DNA from: Lachnospiraceae bacterium
Lineage (GTDB): Bacteria > Bacillota > Clostridia > Lachnospirales > Lachnospiraceae
Assembly: GCA_910574965.1 (NCBI GenBank)
Contig: CAJTDB010000017.1
Location: forward strand, 1 to 64,000
Reading direction: 5' to 3'
Length of the DNA: 64,000 bases
The notes beneath the pieces were generated by a model, which made no database searches, was not told the DNA's origin, and worked only from the letters and a program-made list of their open reading frames with translations. This document shows, one piece after another, positions 51,964-61,100 of the stretch. Position numbers and translations under genes: made by a program. How positions within the stretch are numbered: the stretch's first letter is position 1; each line of letters opens with the position of its first letter.

Positions 51964-53338
51964 AAATCCTCTGGGATATGAGAGAATTTCAAAACTGCTG
52001 AAAAATTTCGCCATTCCAAGTATTATGGCAACTCTGGTCGGCTCTCTCTACAATATTGTCGATCAGATTTTTATTGGTCAAGGAGTAGGATACCTTGGAA
52101 ATGCCGCAACGAATGTCTCCTATCCATTTTCTACCATTTGTCTTGCAATTTCTCTGCTGATTGGAATCGGCAGTGCTTCCCGTCTTTCACTTTATCTTGG
52201 AAATAAGGAACCTAAGCCGGCAGCCAAAGCGGCAGGAAACGGTATCGTTCTAATGGTAATTTCCGGACTTGCTTATCTGATAATCGGTGAAAGCCTGCTG
52301 CTTCCTCTCTTGAAATTGTTTGGAGCCACACCGGATGTGATGCCCTTTGCGCAGCAGTATTCCAGTGTTACTTTAGCAGGAATGCCGTTTTTGATCGTCA
52401 CAAATGGTATGAGCAATCTGATCCGGGCAGACGGAAGCCCCAAATATTCTATGACCTGCATGATAGCCGGCGCCATTGCCAATACCATTCTTGACCCGAT
52501 TTTTATCTTTGTCTTCCATTGGGGTATCTTCGGAGCGGCTCTGGCAACGGTCCTGGGACAAATTTTGTCCTTTCTGATAGCAGTATGCTATCTATGGCAC
52601 TTCCAAACCATTTGTTTTGAAAAAAGTAGTTTTCGGCTCAGTGTCAAAGAAACTCTGAAAACCTGCAGTATGGGAATCAGCAGCAGCCTGAATCAAATTG
52701 CAATCACCTTCGTACAGATTATTCTGTATAATTCCCTGACTTATTATGGAGCACAATCGGTCTATGGCTCTGATATTCCTTTAGCCGCCTGCGGAATTGT
52801 GATGAAAACAAATGCAATTATCCTTGCGATTGTTGTGGGAATATCGCAGGGCGTTCAGCCAATCATAGGCTTTAACTACGGGGCAAAACAATATCCCCGT
52901 GTGCGGGAAGCGTATCTGCTTGCTATAAAATGGAATATGATTGTCTCCGGAGTTGGTTTTTTTCTGCTGCAATGTTTCCCGCAGTATCTTATTTCTTTAT
53001 TTGGAGATGGCGATAAGCTGTATTTTGAGTTTGCCGTTTTGTTCATGCGCATATTTCTTTTTATGGTGCTGGTAAACGGCGTACAGTTGCTCTCCTCCAG
53101 CTTTTTCACCGCCATAGGAAAAGCCATGAGAGGAGCCTTACTGGCATTGACAAGGCAGGTTTTCTTCCTGATTCCTCTTATCCTGATCCTGCCCCTTCGT
53201 TTTAAACTTATGGGGGTATTATATGCAGGGCCCGTTGCTGACTTTGCAGCATTTATACTGTCTGTTGTATTGGTAAGCAAGGAATTAAAGAGACAGTGTG
53301 GACTTTCCCAGAAAAAAGAACTGTGTGAGAACGCTTAA
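51956..53338 (+). CDS. MATE-family efflux pump controlled by MarR
   Basis: 460 residues, about twelve membrane segments. LVGSLYNIVDQIFIGQGVG, LGNAATNVSYPFST and PIIGFNYGAKQYPRVREAY are MATE signatures and closely resemble the pump at 21894-23303. The ATG at 51956 is inside the marR 3' end. Exports toxic compounds; substrates unknown. Confidence 0.93.
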   Translation: MTENPLGYERISKLLKNFAIPSIMATLVGSLYNIVDQIFIGQGVGYLGNAATNVSYPFSTICLAISLLIGIGSASRLSLYLGNKEPKPAAKAAGNGIVLMVISGLAYLIIGESLLLPLLKLFGATPDVMPFAQQYSSVTLAGMPFLIVTNGMSNLIRADGSPKYSMTCMIAGAIANTILDPIFIFVFHWGIFGAALATVLGQILSFLIAVCYLWHFQTICFEKSSFRLSVKETLKTCSMGISSSLNQIAITFVQIILYNSLTYYGAQSVYGSDIPLAACGIVMKTNAIILAIVVGISQGVQPIIGFNYGAKQYPRVREAYLLAIKWNMIVSGVGFFLLQCFPQYLISLFGDGDKLYFEFAVLFMRIFLFMVLVNGVQLLSSSFFTAIGKAMRGALLALTRQVFFLIPLILILPLRFKLMGVLYAGPVADFAAFILSVVLVSKELKRQCGLSQKKELCENA

Positions 53339-53389
53339 AAACGCACACCGGATAAAGACAGCCTTTCCAATGTCTTTACCCGGTGTTTT
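53337..53389 (+). terminator. Terminator after the MATE gene
   Basis: ACACCGG and TAAAGACA (53345-53360) pair with TGTCTTTA and CCGGTGT (53371-53386), and TTTT follows. Confidence 0.85.
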
Positions 53390-53502
53390 CTGCCCCTGCA
53401 GGCCCTTAGAATCTGCTGCCCGCTGTTCCCCGATCTTTTACAGCTTAGCATTTGCAGAAGCTGCCGGACAGCCTTTGAAATTTAATAAGTGTAACAGCAC
53501 CT

Positions 53503-55713
53503 CTATATCATCGTATCATCCTTAAGAACCTCTGCCAAATCAATCTGACGCACATACCGCCATGCAAAATAATACGCCAGCGCTGCAGAGGCCAAAATGG
53601 CCAGCATAAACAAGAACATCGGAATCAGCGGTGCCTCGGCCATAAATACTCCCACTTCAACATAACTGATCTGCAGCATATATCCGATCACAAGAACTAC
53701 GAGAGGAACACCGATCAGAATCGGCCGGCCGGCAATCATCAGTGCTTCTATGCAGAACATTTTTCTAAGTCCTTTTGGTGTCATGCCGATGGACATATAT
53801 CTTGCAAATTCCCTTTTCCTCTGACGCGCAAATCCCAACGTATTGGAAAACATATTGCCAACGCCGATCACTGCAAGTACGATGCAAAAAACGCCAAATA
53901 CCGTCTTCATTCCCTGTATTTGTTTGTTATTTATTTCATATTCCCGAATGCGGTTTTCACTTTCTATGGTATACTTCCCCTTCACAAGCAGCGCAATCTC
54001 CTCCTGCAGCATATTCAGTTCTTCCAATGCCGCATTCTCTCTGCCCAGAATACGAATATAACTGTCCTCTTCGGTTCCCCCGATCTGCCCTTTTATTTCT
54101 TTCCATAAAGATGCTGAGAGAAAATGCACCAGCTCGTAATAATCAAGTGTTGCATATTCTTCCCTTAGGACAGGCACTTCTTCTGTGTAAGCCAGAACCG
54201 GTATTTCTGCCGTCATTTCCTCCTTCTCTGACGATCGTAAAACAGTTGTGGCATTTCCTTCTTTTATATAAGGCATAAAATCCGGGTGTCTGAAATCCGG
54301 GTTTGTTACGTCTCGGATCTGGTTGAGCAGCACCGCTCCATCCAGCCGGGGCACAGTACCGATCTGCTCACAGTAAGCAAGAAAGCTGCTGTCATCCAGT
54401 ATGACAATCGGCGCATTTACCAGCCATCCGCTGTCAGCCCTTGTCACAAGCATTTCCGAAGCATAAGAAAATCCGCCGACGGATTTCATTTCTTCGCTCA
54501 TCTCTTCCTCTGTAATGATTCTCTTTGCTGCTGCCTTCTGATATACAACAGCACTCTTCACACCGGCCAGCTTTTGAACTTCCTCTGTTTCATCAAAAGC
54601 ATTTATTTCTGTCTTCTGAATGGCAATCATTACATCCCACATTTTCTGATACTTTTCAAAATAGGTTTCTCTTGTACTGATTCCGGAAAGAGCAAAGAAA
54701 CATTGCATCACTGCAAACGCCAAAAATGAAAACAGAAAAGATAAAGAGGCCGTCCGCAAAGATTTTCTCTGCGCTTTGAATGCATTGCCGGCCAGTTCTC
54801 CTTCCACTCCGAATAAAAAAGCAAGGACAGGAGATTTTTTCGTGCGTTTTAGCTGAAGATCTGTATTTCTAATTGCTTCAAGGGGCGTCAGCCTGCTTAA
54901 CTTCCTGGCCGGCAGCCATGCAGAAATCCATATGGTTAGGATAATTATCAGCAATGTCAGTATCAGCACCAGCGGATGATAACCGGGCACCGCTTCATGC
55001 CGTCCGGGAATATCTCTTCCCAGCAGAAAATTAAACAGCCATATCATTCCCATACTGCCTGCAATGCCGCCCAGAGTCCCGGCAAATATCGGAACCGCAC
55101 AAAGAGCAGCGGCTTCCTGCAACAGACATGTACGGATCTGTTTTGGCGTGGCGCCGATGCTTGAGAAAATGCCGAACTGGTGCACCCGCGCGTTCATGGA
55201 CACCCCAAAGGAATTGTGAATAATCACAATCAATGAAACAGATGCAAAGAATGTTATGAGGATGAACATCGGAAACACCAGCCTCGGCGCCGTATCCCCC
55301 TGGCCTCGAATCAGATACATTGCCAGAAGCTCATAATGGTAGACAATCTTATCCGGTGAGGCGCCGACCTGTTCCGCGATATAAGGTGTATCCCGAAAAA
55401 CAGATTTCATATGATTAAAATAAATATCTAATGTCGGCTCTGCGTCTTTCGTTCCCTTTTCATTTACGACCGCATCTTTTACATTGGCAAAATTTTTTAC
55501 AGTTTCTATCTCCTCCTCAGAAAATGTTCCGATAATCCGGCTCTGCCAGTCTCCCTCCTCAAGTCCAATTCTTTCCACTTCATATTTCCATGTATTGAAA
55601 AGAAGTCCGCACAGTAAAGACAGCAGCAAAGCGGATATAAAAGCAGAAATCCGTACAGAAAAGCTGGAAGAAACGTTGTTTTTTATATAACCCTCTGAGT
55701 ATTCTTTCCACAT
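53503..55713 (-). CDS. ABC transporter permease with FtsX domains
   Basis: 736 residues. One helix near residues 25-44, a first trio of helices (about 155-270, FVSASLIVIIHN region onward), another helix near 325, a large extracytoplasmic part, and a final trio (about 605-720). FtsX-type, MacB/Bce-like. The ATG at 55713 lies 8 nt after GGAGG; an ATG at 55719 is only 2 nt away from it. It follows the ATPase gene directly. Presumed peptide-resistance or lipoprotein export pump. Confidence 0.88.
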   Translation of the reverse strand: MWKEYSEGYIKNNVSSSFSVRISAFISALLLSLLCGLLFNTWKYEVERIGLEEGDWQSRIIGTFSEEEIETVKNFANVKDAVVNEKGTKDAEPTLDIYFNHMKSVFRDTPYIAEQVGASPDKIVYHYELLAMYLIRGQGDTAPRLVFPMFILITFFASVSLIVIIHNSFGVSMNARVHQFGIFSSIGATPKQIRTCLLQEAAALCAVPIFAGTLGGIAGSMGMIWLFNFLLGRDIPGRHEAVPGYHPLVLILTLLIIILTIWISAWLPARKLSRLTPLEAIRNTDLQLKRTKKSPVLAFLFGVEGELAGNAFKAQRKSLRTASLSFLFSFLAFAVMQCFFALSGISTRETYFEKYQKMWDVMIAIQKTEINAFDETEEVQKLAGVKSAVVYQKAAAKRIITEEEMSEEMKSVGGFSYASEMLVTRADSGWLVNAPIVILDDSSFLAYCEQIGTVPRLDGAVLLNQIRDVTNPDFRHPDFMPYIKEGNATTVLRSSEKEEMTAEIPVLAYTEEVPVLREEYATLDYYELVHFLSASLWKEIKGQIGGTEEDSYIRILGRENAALEELNMLQEEIALLVKGKYTIESENRIREYEINNKQIQGMKTVFGVFCIVLAVIGVGNMFSNTLGFARQRKREFARYMSIGMTPKGLRKMFCIEALMIAGRPILIGVPLVVLVIGYMLQISYVEVGVFMAEAPLIPMFLFMLAILASAALAYYFAWRYVRQIDLAEVLKDDTMI

Positions 55714-55718
55714 ATCCA

Positions 55719-56399
55719 TTACCTCCGCCGCTCGTCACGGATCAGACGCCCATCTTCCATTACAATCATTCGCTCTGCTTCTAAAGCTGCCTTTTCATCA
55801 TGGGTAATCAGTAAAATTGTCTGCCCCAAATTGCGGTTGGAGAGCTTTAACATGTCTATAATCTCTTTGGAATTTTTCTGATCCAGGTTCCCAGTAGGTT
55901 CATCCGCCAGAAGCAGAGCCGGACGGTAAATGAGCGAGCGTGCAATGGCTGCCCTTTGCTGCTGCCCGCCGGATAACTGGTTCGGCAAAGCTTCGAGCCG
56001 GTCTGCAATACCGAGAGAACTCACAATTTGCTCAAAATATTCCTGATTGGGTTTCTTCTTATCAAGAGCAAGAGGCATAAGGATATTTTTCCGTATAGTA
56101 AGAGTAGGAATCAAATTGTAAAACTGATATACAAGCCCTACTTTCCTGCGCCGGAAAATCGCTGCCTGTGTCTGATTTAGTTTGGAGAGATCGGTTCCGT
56201 CTATGATAACTTTTCCGTCTGTAGGCTTGTCCACACTGCCGAGAATATGCAGAAGCGTAGACTTGCCGGAGCCGGAAGCTCCTACGACTGACACAAATTC
56301 CCCCTTACTGACTGACAGATCAATCCCATCCAGCGCAGTTACCTGACTGTCGCCAAAGCCATAAACCTTTCTGACATTTTCACACTTTAATATTTCCAT
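55719..56399 (-). CDS. ABC transporter ATP-binding protein
   Basis: 226 residues: Walker A GASGSGKST, signature [15 protein letters not shown], Walker [13 protein letters not shown], switch His in LLITHDEKAA. Partner of the FtsX-type permease downstream. Upstream comes a 160-bp gap and then the 223-residue viroplasmin-domain gene. In the comparable locus at 10-15 kb a kinase directly precedes the ATPase gene; here the nearest kinase is 6.4 kb away. Confidence 0.95.
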   Translation of the reverse strand: MEILKCENVRKVYGFGDSQVTALDGIDLSVSKGEFVSVVGASGSGKSTLLHILGSVDKPTDGKVIIDGTDLSKLNQTQAAIFRRRKVGLVYQFYNLIPTLTIRKNILMPLALDKKKPNQEYFEQIVSSLGIADRLEALPNQLSGGQQQRAAIARSLIYRPALLLADEPTGNLDQKNSKEIIDMLKLSNRNLGQTILLITHDEKAALEAERMIVMEDGRLIRDERRR

Positions 56400-56560
56400 T
56401 CTGTTTTTCTCCTTTCATCTGCATACCTGTAGTTTCCTGGCATTCTAAGATCCTTTTGTAATGTTTTCTGTCATTTGTAAGGACCGTTTCTAATAACCTT
56501 TATAGTAAACAGTATAGCAAACGAAAGTTACAGCTCAGTGACAATTTTTGTTTCCATGGC

Positions 56561-57232
56561 TTAGGGCTTTGGATAGCGGTTACTCAGCCGTGTCACAAAC
56601 TGAGACATGGCAGACAGCTTATACCCGATAGCATTATCCTCCCTTAAGTCCTTATAGATAGCTGTCAAATCGTTTAAGTTCATATCGTCAAGACATCTTT
56701 CCAAATGTCTCTTCAGATTTGATGCTGCGATCTTCTTTTCTGTAGCGGAACGTCCATACTTGATACGCATGATGCATTTTTTCATGTCCTCAGCGATCTT
56801 CCAGTATTCGATCTCCCAAGATTCCAGCGCATCAAACGTATTATCATTGTCGATGAGCCACTCGTCAGGTTCTTCATCAACATCCTCGATATCCTCTTCA
56901 TCCTCCTCGCTTTTATCAGAAAAGACCTCCGGGCGTTCTGCTTCCGGCTCATTACCGAAGGGCAGAAAGCCATCTTCCACCCAACTCACATCCTTCAGGC
57001 AGTCGGCACTCTCACCCAGGTATACCAGATCCCCCAGAAATTCTTTTGCTTCTTTTATGGCATACCGCAGGCTTCCGGGTACATTCTCCGGCTCCTCCTC
57101 AAGCTCGCTGCAATATTCAAAACCTTGAAATTTTTCATTTGGATACTTGTGGATCTGCTCTAAACATTTCTGCCATTCATTAAAAATTCCCGTCTTTCTT
57201 CCGCTTTTGACTGCATAAATCTTTTTCTTCAT
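56561..57232 (-). CDS. Viroplasmin/RNase-H1-N domain protein with acidic tail
   Basis: 223 residues. Residues 1-70 are a viroplasmin-like domain (MKKKIYAVKSGRKTGIFNEW, the YAVK-x-GRKTGIF-x-x-W pattern), which in RNase H1 binds RNA:DNA hybrids. Residues 80-125 contain SWVEDGFLPFG and a Glu/Asp-rich stretch; 135-223 are helical. The first about 100 residues parallel those of the 1366-residue protease of the same cluster. No catalytic motif visible. Fourth gene of the 56.5-62.7 kb cluster. I infer a nucleic-acid-binding or adaptor role. Confidence 0.8.
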   Translation of the reverse strand: MKKKIYAVKSGRKTGIFNEWQKCLEQIHKYPNEKFQGFEYCSELEEEPENVPGSLRYAIKEAKEFLGDLVYLGESADCLKDVSWVEDGFLPFGNEPEAERPEVFSDKSEEDEEDIEDVDEEPDEWLIDNDNTFDALESWEIEYWKIAEDMKKCIMRIKYGRSATEKKIAASNLKRHLERCLDDMNLNDLTAIYKDLREDNAIGYKLSAMSQFVTRLSNRYPKP

Positions 57233-57377
57233 AATCTAACGCCTCCTATCATCATGCGTTATGAGGTGCACATTTTTCGTGCCTGCAGCCGGACGCTTCC
57301 ATTAGATACTAAAAATATCTTTCTCTTTAAAAATATTCTTTGTCTGCAGATACCGCTTACCGCCGCATACTGCCGCT

Positions 57378-58157
57378 TTACAGTCCCGGCCCCTTTCGCG
57401 CAAGCTTATCCGCAAGAACATTGGCGCGCTTATCTGCAAGAGCTTTGGGAGAATTTTTCCCTGTTTTATGAGACCGTCCCTCTATGCTCTCAACTTTAAT
57501 TTCCATTTTGTCTCTGACCTCATACATATACTGGCCGGCCGCCTGCGTCAGCATATCGCCTCCGCATCCATAATACGCCCATTGAATAAGCTGGCTGTCA
57601 TAAATAATAGTAATCTCCGGCAGCCCCAAATCTACAGCATGTTTAATCGCCTCCATGCAGGCCAGCAGCTCCCCGGCAGCACATCCTTTATCGACCAGAC
57701 TCTTTTCTTTTCCGCCTCCGTAAAAGGTCTCTATCTTCCCATCACATATAAAGACAACTCCAAAACCGTAGGATTCACTCTTTGGGTCATAGGAACCGTC
57801 CACATACGCGCAGTATTTCGGATATTCCCCGGAAGAAAGTTTCCGTTTATCGAACTCATTGAACTCCATATCCTGTATCAACTGTCCCTCTCTGGCCTTA
57901 TATCCCTCTAACCACGTTTTCGCTTCCTTTGAGATCGGATTCCCTCTCCATTTTCCAGTTATAAATTCCGTCACCTCTTTTTCGGTGCAAAACCCATGAT
58001 CGATAGCCCTCGAAGCACCGCACTTTTTTTTCTCACATTCCGTCCACGATGTGAAAATTTCCGGTTCCTCTCCTTTTAGCAGAAGTACCCAATAATTATT
58101 CTTGCTCACCGTTTCGTCCTCCCGACATATTCCATAGGTTTTCTCTGCTTTATCCAT
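57378..58157 (-). CDS. RNase HI with degenerate viroplasmin-like N-terminus
   Basis: 259 residues. C-terminal RNase H domain (about 113-257) with all catalytic carboxylates in place: Asp120 (CAYVDGSYD), Glu163 (AAGELLACMEA), Asp187 (TIIYDSQL) and Asp250 (VLADKLAR), plus His230. The N-terminal part (about 20-75, YWVLLLKGEEPEIFTSWTEC) is a divergent viroplasmin domain. It should cut RNA in RNA:DNA hybrids. Its ATG overlaps the stop of the giant protease gene by 8 bp (translational coupling). Confidence 0.92.
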   Translation of the reverse strand: MDKAEKTYGICREDETVSKNNYWVLLLKGEEPEIFTSWTECEKKKCGASRAIDHGFCTEKEVTEFITGKWRGNPISKEAKTWLEGYKAREGQLIQDMEFNEFDKRKLSSGEYPKYCAYVDGSYDPKSESYGFGVVFICDGKIETFYGGGKEKSLVDKGCAAGELLACMEAIKHAVDLGLPEITIIYDSQLIQWAYYGCGGDMLTQAAGQYMYEVRDKMEIKVESIEGRSHKTGKNSPKALADKRANVLADKLARKGPGL

Positions 58158-61100
58158 CTGCTTCCATCAGTTCTTCAAACTGCTTTCCTGTCAGCCTGTT
58201 TTCCCTAATCAGAGCATCTGCAATCTTCTGGATCTTATCTTTTGCGTTTTCTATAATGTCTACTGCGTTCTTCATCTCTGTCTTAAGGATTTCATTCACT
58301 TTAGCCGTATATTCTCCGGCCAGTGCTGACCGAAGTACCTCATCCTTACCGAGAACAATTAACTGATCCTCTTCCATTCCCAACGTACATACTATTTGGA
58401 ATGCAATATCCGTAGCGTGACGCAGGTCGGTGCATGCCCCTGTGTTGAGTGACTTTGCCCTGCCAAAGAACACCTCCTCAGCAGCACGCCCCGCCAGTAA
58501 AGTCCTGATTCTTGCAAGGAGTTCCTCTTTCGTATAATCTGTAACATCCTCCTGATTCCCACTCCGCATATATCCGCCATGATTCCCCCTGGACTCAATC
58601 GTGATATAAGAAGGCTTGTCCCCGCTGATATAGGACACATACGCATGGCCGGTCTCATGAATAGCCACGCTCTTATAGTAATCCGGAGTGTGCTCTTTCT
58701 TTTCACCATGCTCGTACTCCTCAAGCGCAGTCAGCATATCGTCATCCGTCATAGTTCTTGACTGTCTTGCAGCATTACGGAATGCAAGTTCAAACACGTT
58801 CTGAAGATCTGCAAAACTCTGTCCTGCAGTTCTCTCTGCAATACTGTGTGCCGTCTCTTTGGAAACAGTCGTGACATTTCTGCCGGCAAACATCTGAAGG
58901 ATATATTGTTCACGTTCACTTTCCTTTGGAAGATCCACATAAATCTTGTTGTCGAAACGTCTGAGCAGCGCATCATCCAGAGAAACGCTCTCACCTCTCT
59001 CCCCTCTGACCACACTGTTAGTAGCCGCCAGTACAAAGACCAGCTTATTGCTGTCAGCACCGCGGAAACCGTCCATCTCGGTCAGCAGAGCATTCAGCAT
59101 ACTTTCTGTGTCATGCGTATTGTCCGAACCGGTTCTCTTCTTGCCGACTGCATCAATCTCATCAATAAATATAATGGCTGGTGCATATTTCCTTGCTTTT
59201 TCAAAGAGCCGCCTGATATTAGCCTCACTCTCTCCTATATATTTATTCTTAAACTCCGTTGCACTGGTCTGGAGAAAAGTCACATCCGACTCGCCTGCCA
59301 TAGCTCTGGCAAGCATTGTCTTTCCGGTTCCTGGAGGTCCATAGAGAAGAATCCCTTTCGGCGGTCTAATGCCGTTTTTAAGGAATTCTCCTGGTTTCAT
59401 AAGATACTTCACAAAATACTGAAGCTCTTCCTTCGCCTTTTCCGCTCCGATGACATCGTTAAATTTGATATTTGGCCGCTCTGCATCGGACAGGATTGAG
59501 AATCTGTCCTCGGATTCCACAGCCGTTTCCAGCTTGAGATCATAAAATTCGATCTTACCCACATCATAGTATTTGTCCGCAAATCCTTTTCTCGTCTTAT
59601 AGGTCAGCACCTGATGCCTGCGGGCAAGCGTGTCCATTACCTTCTGGCAGCATACATCCCAAAAGACCAACTCCAGTTCATTTTCATAGTATTCTCTGTT
59701 AATAAACCCCCGTGCGCCTCTTCGAATCAAGTCGTCTTTCTCTCGATCCGAATACTTATATTCGGACTTCCCTCCGCATAAAATGTATATCGGAATATCT
59801 TTGTTTTCTCCTGCCATATTCAGGAACACATTACTTCCCACCGATCTTGCATCTGCGATATTCAGGCTGCTTCCTGTATGATCCAATCCCAGTGTATAGT
59901 CAATGATCGCAAAGAGCACCTTCTCCGAGAGGAGCATTCCCATAAATGCATCGGAATCTGTTGTGTCCTTTACTGTGATGCCATTCTCTTTGAGCGAACC
60001 GGACGGGTCATATTTCATGACTCCCAGTACAGGAATAACACCGTTTTTCTCGCCGGAATATAATTTCCTGACTTCATCTGTTGCTCCCGTGAAATCACAG
60101 TCCCATTCTATCTTTTTAAGCCTTTCGATATTGTCCGGCAGCATCTTCTGCATCATCAAATACATGAATTCGAGTAATTGCTGATCGATCAGCTTTCCGG
60201 CCAGCCTGGATGCATTCCTGGCATCGGCACTTCCGCCCATAGAATAGAGCACTGTCTTCGCCAGTTTACTCTTCCCCACTCTCAGATTATATCCAAATTC
60301 CCGCTCTGTTTTTATAAGCTGGTTTTCCACATCCTTTTCTACCACCCGCCTAAGAGCATCCGCCCTTAAATGGTTAAACATGATGATGGTATGGGAAGAC
60401 ATCCTTGACAGTATTTCAGGAGGGAAAAACGGATTCTTGGTTTCCGGATTGATATCTTTTTCCAGAGCATCCAGTACCAGCCTGTCCGGAAGTGCCGTCA
60501 GATTCTCATCTTTTGCATCACGGTAACGCTGTTTCCCCGCATTTGTAGTAAATATAATAATAGTATCTTCAAAAGATATATTTGTATCATAATAACGGTC
60601 ATAGCAAATTCCGTCATCCAGTATCTGCAAAAATAACCGTATAACAGTGCCGTGCGCCTTCTCAATTTCATCAAACAAAAGCACACAATGCGGGTTTTCA
60701 TTCACATAGTCTGTCAGTACGCCCGGTTTGGCCTGCTTCCAAAAAGTAGAAATGCCGATCAGTTCCTCTACGGAATCTTCCCTGGGATATCCCGACATAT
60801 CAAAACGCCTGAAAGGAAGACCCAGCTCGTCCGCAAATAACTGCGCCATAAAAGTCTTTCCTACACCGGAAGGCCCCACGAACAGGAATACATTCCTTGG
60901 ACCCTTTCTTTTATCTTCCTGACGGGCGTTTTTTTCCATATGGAAAAAGGCGCTCTCTAATTTATCGATTGCGTCATCCTGCCCGATGACCTTTTCCTTG
61001 AGCTTTACACCGATGGATTCGACATGCATGACAAGCTGTTTGAATGATGCCTTCGTCTCCTTCCTGTGTAATTTTTTCTCCAAATCGGGATTGACATACG

